Below, piece after piece: positions 12,246 through 19,943 of a stretch of 64,000 bases of DNA. The notes beneath the pieces were generated by a model that saw nothing but the letters and a program-made list of their open reading frames with translations, had not been told where the DNA came from and ran no database searches. Every line of letters starts with the position of its first letter. The stretch's first letter is position 1. This DNA comes from Brachybacterium massiliense. Lineage in GTDB: Bacteria; Actinomycetota; Actinomycetes; Actinomycetales; Dermabacteraceae. The stretch lies in NCBI RefSeq assembly GCF_900184245.1, contig NZ_FXXB01000008.1:1178001-1242000 (forward strand), read 5' to 3'. The translations under genes were made by a program, and so were the position numbers.

Positions 12246-14687
12246 TCACGCCCCCGGGACGTCCCGCTCGATCTCCGCGAGCCAGGCCGTCGCCGTCGCG
12301 TCGGCCGGCATCCGCCAGTCGCCGCGCGGGGAGAGCGAGCCGCCGGCCAGCACCTTCGGGGCGTTGGGCAGAGCGGAGCGCTTGAACTGGTTGGCGAAGA
12401 ACCGCCTCGTGAACACGGTCAGCCAGTGCTTGATCTCCTCGCGGGAGTAGGCACGGGCATCGTCCTGCGGGTACCCGGCCGGCCACTGTCCGGCGTCAAC
12501 GTCACCCCAGGCCTGGTGGGCGAGGTAGGCGATCTTGCCGGGGCCGTAGCCGCGGCGCAGCACGTGGAAGAGGGAGAAATCGTGCAGGGCGTAGGGACCG
12601 ATCGAGCTCTCGGTGGACTGTGCCTGCTGTCCCTCTCCCGCCGGGATCAGCTCAGGGCTGATCTCGGTGTCGATCACCGACTGCAGGATCGCGGACGCCT
12701 CCGTCCCGAAGATGCCCTCGGCGATCACCCAGCGGATCAGGTGCTGGATCAGGGTTTTGGGCACCCCGGCGTTCACGCCGTAGTGGGACATGTGGTCGCC
12801 CACCCCGTAGGTGCACCAGCCCAGCGCCAGCTCGGAGAGGTCGCCGGTGCCCACCACGATGCCGCCACGGTGGTTGGCCAGGCGGAACAGGTAGTCGGTG
12901 CGCAGCCCGGCCTGGACGTTCTCGAAGGTGACGTCGTAGACCTTCTCGCCGCCGCCGTAGGGGTGGCCCATGTCCTGCAGCATCTGGGTGGCGGCCGGGC
13001 GGATGTCGATCGTCTCGAAGCTCGCACCCACTGCGCGGGACAGCGCCTCGGCGTTGGAGCGGGTGTGCTCGGAGGTCGCGAAGCCCGGCATCGTGAAGGT
13101 GAGGATCTCGGAGCGGTCCCGGCCCAGCAAGTCCATCGCCCGCGCGCACACCAGCAGCGCATGGGTGGAGTCCAGACCGCCGGAGACCCCGAGCACCGGG
13201 GCGGTGCCGCCGGGCTTGTCCCCGCCGATCGCGCTCAGCCGACGCACCAGCCCCGCCACCTGGATCGAGAACGCCTCATAGCAGTCCTGGGCCAGGCGCG
13301 CCGGATCGTCGGGCACGAAGGGGAAGCGGTCGAGCTTGCGGCGCAGCGGCCCGGTCGCGGGCGGGCCGACGGGCCGGCCGCTCTCCTCCTGCCAGGGATC
13401 GTAGGAGATCTCGGGGTCTGCGCCCTCGAGCCCGGGTCCCTCCGCCGCATTGTCGGCCGCCGCCCCGTCGGCGCCGCTCGCCGCCGCACCATCGACCTCC
13501 CGGCCGAACAGCAGCGCCTCCGGTCCCCTCGCGAATTCCGAGATCCGCTCGGCGTGCAGGCGACGGTTGTCGTCGAAGGTGTTCATGCGCCGACGCTCGG
13601 CGACGATCCGATCCAGGTCGATGTCCGCGATCGTGGCGCGCGGCCCCTGCGGGAACCGCCCGCTCTCGCCGAGCAGGTCACCGCATTCGTAGACGAAGGT
13701 CTGCCCGTCCCAGGCCAGATCGGTGGTGGACTCTCCCTCCCCCGCGGCGGCGTAGACGTACGCGACCTGGCTGCGAGCGGAGGCGGAGCGGGCCATCAGC
13801 TTGCGCTCCTCGGCCCGGCCGATCGTGATCGGGGAGCCCGAGAGGTTCGCGACCACGGTCGCGCCCGCGAGCGCCGCCTCGGCCGACGGGGGGATCGGCA
13901 CCCACATGTCCTCGCAGATCTCGACGAACAGGCTCAGCCCGGGCACGTCCGGGACATCGATCAGCTGGTGCGGGGTGAGGGCGTGGGTCGCGCCGCCGAT
14001 CCGGACGTCCTTCCAGCAGGCATCGTCACCGGGCGCGTACCAGCGCCGTTCCTGGAACTCGCGGTAGTCGGCGAGATGCTGCTTGGGGGTGATGTTCAGG
14101 ATCCGACCGCGGTGGATGGTGAGCGCGCAGTTGAACACGCGCGAGCGCTCGCTGGAGCGCAGCGGGGCACCCAGCACGATGAGCGGCATCAGCTCGCGGC
14201 TGGCCTCGACCACGGTGAGGATCGCCTGCTCGGCGGCGTCCAGCAGCGGCTCCTGCAGCACCAGGTCATCGAGCGAGTAGCCCGTCAGCGACAGCTCCGG
14301 GAACACGGCCAGACCCACCTGCTGCTCGTGCAGATCACGCAGCACCTCGAGGTGGCGCGCGGCGTTGGTGTAAGGGTCGGCGAGCGCGACGGGGAGGGTC
14401 ACGGCCGCGGCGCGCAGGAAGCCGTGGCGGTAGATCGAGGCGTGGGGGTCCGACGGGTCCTCGTGCGTGACCGAGGGCAGGTCGCGCTCCAGCTGCTGCT
14501 CACCGTCCGGACCGGCGGGGACGTGACCGCCGGGGACGGGGGCGGAGGTGGCGCCGGCCGGGTGATGGGCCGGGGCGGAGCTCGGCGGCTGGTTCTGGCC
14601 GGGCGGCTGCTGCCGGTCCTGGCCGGTGGGCCGGGACGGGTCCTGACCGGAGGGCTGCGGGGCGGCGGGCTGGGGCGCGGAGCTCAT
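12246..14687 (-). CDS. nadE: glutamine-dependent NAD(+) synthetase
   Basis: Final step of NAD synthesis: amidation of nicotinate adenine dinucleotide with ammonia from glutamine. The N-terminal nitrilase domain shows the Glu-Lys-Cys triad in [29 protein letters not shown] and [12 protein letters not shown]. The C-terminal synthetase domain has the PP-loop [16 protein letters not shown] and [16 protein letters not shown]. It resembles the mycobacterial two-domain enzyme throughout. The chosen ATG at 14687 adds about 82 Pro/Gln/Gly-rich residues before the usual start ([12 protein letters not shown]); no ATG or GTG closer to the domain is evident and no strong ribosome site is seen, so the start is uncertain. 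Confidence 0.95.
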   Translation of the reverse strand: MSSAPQPAAPQPSGQDPSRPTGQDRQQPPGQNQPPSSAPAHHPAGATSAPVPGGHVPAGPDGEQQLERDLPSVTHEDPSDPHASIYRHGFLRAAAVTLPVALADPYTNAARHLEVLRDLHEQQVGLAVFPELSLTGYSLDDLVLQEPLLDAAEQAILTVVEASRELMPLIVLGAPLRSSERSRVFNCALTIHRGRILNITPKQHLADYREFQERRWYAPGDDACWKDVRIGGATHALTPHQLIDVPDVPGLSLFVEICEDMWVPIPPSAEAALAGATVVANLSGSPITIGRAEERKLMARSASARSQVAYVYAAAGEGESTTDLAWDGQTFVYECGDLLGESGRFPQGPRATIADIDLDRIVAERRRMNTFDDNRRLHAERISEFARGPEALLFGREVDGAAASGADGAAADNAAEGPGLEGADPEISYDPWQEESGRPVGPPATGPLRRKLDRFPFVPDDPARLAQDCYEAFSIQVAGLVRRLSAIGGDKPGGTAPVLGVSGGLDSTHALLVCARAMDLLGRDRSEILTFTMPGFATSEHTRSNAEALSRAVGASFETIDIRPAATQMLQDMGHPYGGGEKVYDVTFENVQAGLRTDYLFRLANHRGGIVVGTGDLSELALGWCTYGVGDHMSHYGVNAGVPKTLIQHLIRWVIAEGIFGTEASAILQSVIDTEISPELIPAGEGQQAQSTESSIGPYALHDFSLFHVLRRGYGPGKIAYLAHQAWGDVDAGQWPAGYPQDDARAYSREEIKHWLTVFTRRFFANQFKRSALPNAPKVLAGGSLSPRGDWRMPADATATAWLAEIERDVPGA

Positions 14688-14920
14688 GGAGGCGAGCGTA
14701 ATGGAGGCCCGGCCGCAGGGCGGGGCGCACCCTGCACTCGGTCCGCTCGGTCGGGCACCGAGCCGGTGAGTCGGGCACCGCCCCGGGCAGCCCGGCCGGC
14801 CAGCCGAGCACCGCGCCGGTCCACCGAGCAACCGGGGCCTCAGCCGAGCACGCCGGTGCCCTCAGCCGAGCACGCCGGTGCCTTCAGTGCGCGGTGACCG
14901 ACGGCTCGGTGCGCGGTCCC

Positions 14921-14996
14921 TGGTCGAGTACCGGCGTCACAGCCACCCCTACGGCGATATCGCCGTACACGTCGCCGCTGCGCCCGTAGTCGACCA
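14921..14996. repeat. palindromic repeat family B, copy 1
   Basis: Outer arms TGGTCGAGTAC and GTAGTCGACCA (10 of 11 paired) enclose a perfect inner palindrome TACGGCGATATCGCCGTA at 14950-14967. It lies in the 14688-15113 gap between divergent nadE and the sugar transporter. The remainder of the gap contains short repeated CCGAGCA words and no gene. Confidence 0.75.
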
Positions 14997-15075
14997 TCAC
15001 TCGTTCGCCCCATCGTCGCGCGCGAGCCGCCGGCCGCCGTCCCGCGCCCGTCCCGACCTGCTATACGTTGAACCG

Positions 15076-15117
15076 ATGACAACCCGCACCGCACCGCGCA
15101 CGAGAAGGGCCGCATGA
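15076..15117 (+). CDS. possible 13-aa leader peptide before sugar ABC operon
   Basis: A short frame MTTRTAPRTRRAA ends in a TGA that overlaps the ATG of the first permease (ATGA). A TATACG hexamer lies about 10 bases before its start, so this could be a leaderless transcript start. The permease also has its own GAAGG site inside the small frame. It may be a coupled leader peptide or chance; I rate it weak. Confidence 0.3.
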   Translation: MTTRTAPRTRRAA

Positions 15118-15977
15118 ACGCGCGCAGGCCCCTGCTGGGGTGGCTGCTCATCGCCCCCAGCCTGATCGGGGTGACGGCCTTCCTGATCCTGCCGGTGCTG
15201 CTCGCCTTCGTCGTCTCGCTGTTCCGCTGGGACCTGCTGGGCACACGTCGCTTCATCGGGCTGGAGAACTACACCACCCTGCTCTCGAGCGGCGCACTGC
15301 CCAACTCTCTGCTGGTCACAGGGATCTTCACGCTGATCTCGGTGCCGGTCTCCCTCGCGCTGGGCCTGATCCTGGCCACCCAGCTGGTGCGCGCCCTGCC
15401 GGGCTCGGCGATCGTGCGGGTGATCGTGGTGATCCCCTGGGTGTGCGCCCCGCTGGCCCTGGGCGTGGTGTGGAAGTGGATCTTCCAGCCCTCCGTCGGC
15501 GCGCTGAACCAGATCCTGGGCGTGCGCATCGAGTGGCTGACCGATCCCTCGCTCGCGCTGCCGGCGGTGGCGTTCGTGGCGATCTGGCAGAACGTCGGCT
15601 ACATCTCGCTGTTCTTCCAGGCGGGCCTGACCCGCATCCCCGGCTCGATCTACGAGGCGGCGCGGATCGACGGCGCGGGCCCCGCCCAGCAGCTGTGGCA
15701 CATGACCATCCCGCTGCTGCGTCCCACCACGTTCTTCCTCGCAGTCACGCAGGTGGTGGCGAGCTTCCAGGTGTTCGACATGGTCTACGCCCTCACCGGC
15801 GGCGGGCCCCAGCGCCGCACCGAGGTGATCGCCTCGCTGATCTACAACGAGGCCTTCGAGGCGAGCCGTCTGGGCCGCGCGAGCGCGGTCGCGGTGATCC
15901 TGTTCCTGCTGCTGGTCGTGATCACGCTGCTCCAGCAGCGCTGGTTCTCCCGCCGCATCACCTATGACATGAGCTGA
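15114..15977 (+). CDS. ABC sugar transporter permease (MalF/UgpA type)
   Basis: Integral membrane permease (287 aa, six predicted helices) of a carbohydrate importer of the CUT1 class. It starts with a signal-like first helix (LLGWLLIAPSLIGVTAFLIL). The cytoplasmic EAA loop that docks the ATPase is EAARIDGAGPAQQLWHMTIP. It is the first gene of a permease-permease-binding-protein set with a 13-bp gap to the next gene. No ATPase gene is present in the set; such CUT1 systems commonly share an MsiK-type ATPase encoded elsewhere. The sugar is unknown. Confidence 0.93.
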   Translation: MNARRPLLGWLLIAPSLIGVTAFLILPVLLAFVVSLFRWDLLGTRRFIGLENYTTLLSSGALPNSLLVTGIFTLISVPVSLALGLILATQLVRALPGSAIVRVIVVIPWVCAPLALGVVWKWIFQPSVGALNQILGVRIEWLTDPSLALPAVAFVAIWQNVGYISLFFQAGLTRIPGSIYEAARIDGAGPAQQLWHMTIPLLRPTTFFLAVTQVVASFQVFDMVYALTGGGPQRRTEVIASLIYNEAFEASRLGRASAVAVILFLLLVVITLLQQRWFSRRITYDMS

Positions 15978-15990
15978 GAGGAGGACCGCG

Positions 15991-16977
15991 ATGACCACCC
16001 CGCACCGCACCCCCGGGACGCCCGGGGCCGACGAGCGCACGTCCGCCGTCGGGCCCGACGCTCCCGCCGCTGGGCACCGCGCCGCCACCCGCGCGAGCGC
16101 CGACGGGCGCAGCCCGTCCCGTCGGCCGCGCCGGCTCACCGGCTCGCTGCTGGCCCGCCGCCTGCTCGCGCACTCCGCCACCTACCTGGTGCTCGTGATC
16201 GCCGCGCTGCTCACGCTGGGACCGTTCCTGTTCTCGGTGATGACCGCGTTCACCTCGACCACGCAGTTCGCGCAGCAGGGGCCGCTCTCGTTCCCCGCAC
16301 CGCCGGTGCTGGAGAACTTCCTCGAACTGTTCAGCTCGCAGGACGGCTTCGTGACCCCGGTGGTGGTGACCGTGCAGATGGTCGCGGTGATCCTCACCGG
16401 CCAGATGGTGTTCTCGGTGCTGGCCGCCTATGCCTTCGCGCAGCTCCGCTTCCCCGGCCGTGACCTGCTGTTCTGGGTGTATGTGGCGACGCTGATGGTG
16501 CCGCAGGTGGTCGTGGTGGTGCCGCTGTACCTGATGATGAGCGAGGTCGGGCTGCGCAACACGTTCTGGGCGCTGGTGCTGCCGTTCGTGCTCGGCTCCC
16601 CGTACGCGATCTTCCTGCTGCGGGAGAACTTCCGCGGCGTGCCCAGCGAGCTGATGGACGCGATGCGGATCGACGGCGCGGGCACGCTGCGCCTGCTGTG
16701 GCACCTGGTGGTGCCGTTGAACCGGGCCATCATCGTCACCCTGGTGCTGATCACGGTGGTCACCCACTGGAACAACTTCATGTGGCCGATGGTGATCACC
16801 TCCGGGCCCGAGTGGCGGGTGATCACGGTGGCGACCTCCGCGCTGCAGTCGCAGTACAACAACAACTGGACGCTGGTGATGGCGGGGACCACCCTCGCGA
16901 TGGTGCCGCTGGTGATCTTGATGATCGTGTTCCAGAAGCAGATCACCCGCTCGATCGGCGACGCCACCCTGCGTTGA
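15991..16977 (+). CDS. ABC sugar transporter permease (MalG/UgpE type)
   Basis: Second membrane subunit of the CUT1 importer (328 aa). A hydrophilic Arg/Ser/Pro-rich N-terminus of about 60 residues is followed by six predicted helices. The EAA loop is MDAMRIDGAGTLRLLWHLVV, and the C-terminal helix ends in FQKQITRSIGDATLR. A GAGGAG site lies 8 bases before the ATG. It would pair with the preceding permease and the lipoprotein encoded downstream. Confidence 0.93.
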   Translation: MTTPHRTPGTPGADERTSAVGPDAPAAGHRAATRASADGRSPSRRPRRLTGSLLARRLLAHSATYLVLVIAALLTLGPFLFSVMTAFTSTTQFAQQGPLSFPAPPVLENFLELFSSQDGFVTPVVVTVQMVAVILTGQMVFSVLAAYAFAQLRFPGRDLLFWVYVATLMVPQVVVVVPLYLMMSEVGLRNTFWALVLPFVLGSPYAIFLLRENFRGVPSELMDAMRIDGAGTLRLLWHLVVPLNRAIIVTLVLITVVTHWNNFMWPMVITSGPEWRVITVATSALQSQYNNNWTLVMAGTTLAMVPLVILMIVFQKQITRSIGDATLR

Positions 16978-17117
16978 GGGGGCGCGGAGGTTCCGGCCGG
17001 GAGGGGCGCTGTCCACTCGTCCCGCCACCTCGGCGCCACACGGGTTCACCGCTCTCCCCATCGCCTGCGGAAACGGGAGAGAATGGGTCCACTCGACCGA
17101 CCCGGAAGGACTTCTCC

Positions 17118-18479
17118 ATGATGAAGCGTCGCACCATCCTCTCCTCCCTCGCCGCCGCCGGCCTGCTCGGCACCGCAGCGGCCTGCTCCCCCTCCTCCGA
17201 TGGCGGCGGTGACAGCGCGGGCGGCGCCTCGGACGCCGGCGGCAGCACCGGCGGCGACAAAGGCACGCTGACCTTCCGCCTCTGGGACCAGAACGCGGTG
17301 CCCGCCTACGAGGAGTCCTTCCAGGCCTTCACCGCCGAGAGCGGCTGGAACGTGAACATCGACGTGGTGCCGTGGGGCGACTACTGGACGCGTCTGCCGC
17401 TGGATGTGGCCAGCGGGGATGCGGCCGACGTCTACTGGATGAACTCCGCCAACTACGTGCAGTTCAAGGACTCCGAGGCGCTGCTGGACATCAACGAGAT
17501 CATCCCGGACGGTGCCTCCCAGTGGGAGCAGTCCGTGGTGGACCTCTACACCCGCGACGGCGGCCTCTGGGGCGTGCCGCAGATCTGGGACTCGATCGCC
17601 GTGTTCTACAACAAGGGCCTGGTCGAGGAGGCGGGTGTGGACCCCGAGGACCTCGTCTTCGACCCGAGCGCCGAGACGGACTCCCTGCGTGACGCCGCGC
17701 GCGCCCTGACACTCGACGGCGCGGGCCTGCACCCGGGCGAGAGCGGCTTCGACGTCGACTCCCGTGAGCAGTTCGGCTTCAACTCGCAGGCCGACCGTCA
17801 GGCGATCATCGGCCCGATGCTCGCCTCCAACGGCGCAACCTGGCAGGAGGACGACCAGTACACCTTCGCCTCGCCCGAGGGCATCGAGGCGTTCCAGTAC
17901 ATGGCGGACCTGATCAACGTCGAGAACGTCGCCCCGAGCGCCGCGGACACCAACGAGAACGGCGACTTCAGCCGCGACCTGTTCACCCAGGGCAAGCTCG
18001 GCCTGTTCCAGTCCGGCCCGTACAACCTGCTGGCGATCTCCGAGGGCGTCGCGGACTCCTTCGAGTGGGCGCTGGCCGGTCCGGTGGAGGGTCCCGCAGG
18101 CGCGAAGTCCCTGGTCCACGGCGTGGTCGCGGTGGGCAACGCGCAGGCCGACGAGGACCAGCAGGAGGGCATCGCCGCTCTGCTGACCTGGCTGGGCTCG
18201 AAGGAGGGTCAGCTGCCGCTGGCCGAGCAGGGCGTCTCCTTCCCCGGTCACGTCGACGCGCAGGACGCCTTCATCGCCTATTGGCAGGAGAAGGGCGTGG
18301 ACGTGAGTGTGTTCGTCGAGGCCGCGAAGAACCCCGCGGAGGCCGACACCGGCGCCCGCGCCAACGCCGGCCTGGGCGCGGCGATCCCGATCTTCCAGGA
18401 GGTCTTCATCGGCCGTCTCTCCGCCGAGGACGGCATCCCCCAGGCGCAGGAGGAGGGCAACGCCGCGATGGCCGAGTGA
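17118..18479 (+). CDS. extracellular sugar-binding lipoprotein of ABC transporter
   Basis: Substrate-binding protein (453 aa) of the CUT1 importer. The N-terminus MMKRRTILSSLAAAGLLG is a lipoprotein signal with lipobox TAAAC; the cysteine would be lipid-modified and hold the protein on the outer face of the membrane. A Gly/Ser/Asp-rich linker leads into the type I extracellular solute-binding fold (TLTFRLWDQNAVPAYEESF). GGAAGGA precedes the ATG at 17118, and 140 bp separate it from the permease gene, room for a stabilising hairpin or a second promoter. The ligand is not known. Confidence 0.93.
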   Translation: MMKRRTILSSLAAAGLLGTAAACSPSSDGGGDSAGGASDAGGSTGGDKGTLTFRLWDQNAVPAYEESFQAFTAESGWNVNIDVVPWGDYWTRLPLDVASGDAADVYWMNSANYVQFKDSEALLDINEIIPDGASQWEQSVVDLYTRDGGLWGVPQIWDSIAVFYNKGLVEEAGVDPEDLVFDPSAETDSLRDAARALTLDGAGLHPGESGFDVDSREQFGFNSQADRQAIIGPMLASNGATWQEDDQYTFASPEGIEAFQYMADLINVENVAPSAADTNENGDFSRDLFTQGKLGLFQSGPYNLLAISEGVADSFEWALAGPVEGPAGAKSLVHGVVAVGNAQADEDQQEGIAALLTWLGSKEGQLPLAEQGVSFPGHVDAQDAFIAYWQEKGVDVSVFVEAAKNPAEADTGARANAGLGAAIPIFQEVFIGRLSAEDGIPQAQEEGNAAMAE

Positions 18480-18490
18480 GGCGACGGTCC

Positions 18491-18566
18491 GTGGCGAGTA
18501 CTGGCGATATAGCGCGCACTACGCAAATATCGGCATAGCCCGCTCTCCTGAGCCAGTACTCGACAC
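18491..18566. repeat. palindromic repeat family B, copy 2
   Basis: Outer arms CGAGTACTGGC and GCCAGTACTCG are perfect 11-bp complements. The inner region contains GATATAGCG and CAAATATCGG. It begins 12 bp after the stop of the sugar-binding lipoprotein gene, a position consistent with transcription termination or mRNA 3'-end stabilisation. Confidence 0.78.
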
Positions 18567-18695
18567 GGCTGACCGGGACGGCGACCCGACGCCCCCGCTT
18601 TGCACGGCGGCCTCCACCAGTCCCTCACGAATCGTGTGCAGACTCCGCCCGGTACGTCACGGGCGCTGCGCGCCGGCACATGGGATTCTGTGCGT

Positions 18696-19886
18696 ATGAC
18701 ACACAGCACTCCCCCGGTCGGGGGTCCGGGCTCGCACCGCGACCAGGGCGCGGCGAATGCCTACGACTACGGTCCCGGCACACCGGGGACTCCGGTCCGC
18801 CCGCTCTCCGCTCAGCCCGATCGACCCGCTCAGCCCGATCGACCTGCTCAGCCCGGGATCCCGGTCCCGCCTGAGCGAGCCGCACAGCCCGGACCGCTGC
18901 CTGCGGGTCACGCGGACCTCGCCGCGGCCGGCGGAACGGCACCGGGGATCGTGGCCGAGCAGGTCAGCCGCGCGTTCGGCCAGGTGCAGGCGGTGCACGG
19001 GCTGAGCTTCACCGCGCCGCGCGGGGCGGTGACGGCGCTGGTGGGTCCGAACGGCTGCGGCAAGTCCACGCTGATGCTGATGCTGGCCTCGCTGCTGGCT
19101 CCCGATTCCGGGCGGGTGCTGGTGGACGGGCTGGACCCGTCGGCCGATTCCGCGGCGGTGCGAGCGCGCGTGGGCTGGATGCCCGATCAGTTCGGCGCAT
19201 GGGATTCGCTGCGGGTCACCGAGGTGCTCGAGGTGATGGGGCGCGCCTACTTCCTGCCTGGTCCGCAGCTACGGCAGCGCGTGAACGAGCTGCTCGAGCT
19301 GATGGACCTGGTGCCGCTCGCGCAGCAGCCCGCGCACGTGCTCTCGCGCGGGCAGAAGCAGCGGCTGGGCCTGGCGCGGGCGCTGATCCATGCCCCGTCG
19401 GTGCTGATCCTGGACGAGCCCGCCTCCGGGCTCGATCCGGCCTCGCGTCGGCGCCTGCTGAAGGTGGTGCGGACGCTCGCCTCGGAGGGGACGACGGTGC
19501 TGATCTCCAGCCACATCCTCACCGAGCTCGAGGAGATGGCCGATCACGTCGTGTTCATGGACTCCGGGCGGGTGGTGGACGCGGCAAGCGTGCGCGAGCT
19601 CGCCGCCCGGCCGCGGCCGTGGCGGGTCTCCTCCCTGGATCCGCGGGCGCTGTCGGAGGCGCTCGCACGGCTCGGGGTGGAGCACGGCGAGCTGCGCGGA
19701 CCTGAGCACACCGCCTCCGGTCATGCCGAGGTGATCATCCACCTGCCCGACGAGGCCACCGCCTCGCGCCTGCTCGCGGATCTCGCCGCCGCGCGTGCAC
19801 AGGTGATCGGGTTCGGCCCGGCGACCGGTCGGCTCGAGGCGGCCTACCTCGCCTCGGATGCCGCGCATCGTGAAGGAGCCCTGTGA
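18696..19886 (+). CDS. ABC transporter ATP-binding protein (partner permease lost)
   Basis: ATPase of an ABC-2 type exporter (396 aa). A Pro-rich N-terminal tail of about 85 residues includes QPDRPAQPDRPAQPG repeats. The ATPase domain has Walker A GPNGCGKSTL, signature LSRGQKQRLGLARALIH (Arg replaces the first Gly of LSGGQ) and Walker B VLILDEPASGLDPASRR. The H-loop is in ISSHILTELEEMADHV. The gene ends TGATG, overlapping the start of the next frame, which should encode the membrane subunit but runs out after about 19 codons against dnaX. The ATPase may therefore be orphaned. Confidence 0.88.
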   Translation: MTHSTPPVGGPGSHRDQGAANAYDYGPGTPGTPVRPLSAQPDRPAQPDRPAQPGIPVPPERAAQPGPLPAGHADLAAAGGTAPGIVAEQVSRAFGQVQAVHGLSFTAPRGAVTALVGPNGCGKSTLMLMLASLLAPDSGRVLVDGLDPSADSAAVRARVGWMPDQFGAWDSLRVTEVLEVMGRAYFLPGPQLRQRVNELLELMDLVPLAQQPAHVLSRGQKQRLGLARALIHAPSVLILDEPASGLDPASRRRLLKVVRTLASEGTTVLISSHILTELEEMADHVVFMDSGRVVDAASVRELAARPRPWRVSSLDPRALSEALARLGVEHGELRGPEHTASGHAEVIIHLPDEATASRLLADLAAARAQVIGFGPATGRLEAAYLASDAAHREGAL

Positions 19887-19943
19887 TGAGCACGCACACC
19901 CCCGGCCCCGGCAACCACGCGCCCGACCCCGGCACCCCCGCAA
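19886..19943 (+). pseudogene. 5' remnant of ABC permease gene truncated at dnaX
   Basis: The ATG overlaps the stop of the ATPase gene and has GAAGGAG 8 bases upstream. It reads MSTHTPGPGNHAPDPGTPA, a Pro-rich tail like that of its neighbour, and then enters the antisense of the dnaX 3' end at 19944. The frame stays open for 232 codons but encodes no membrane segment, only the shadow of dnaX. I read this as a permease gene cut off by a deletion or rearrangement, or by a wrong assembly join. Confidence 0.6.
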
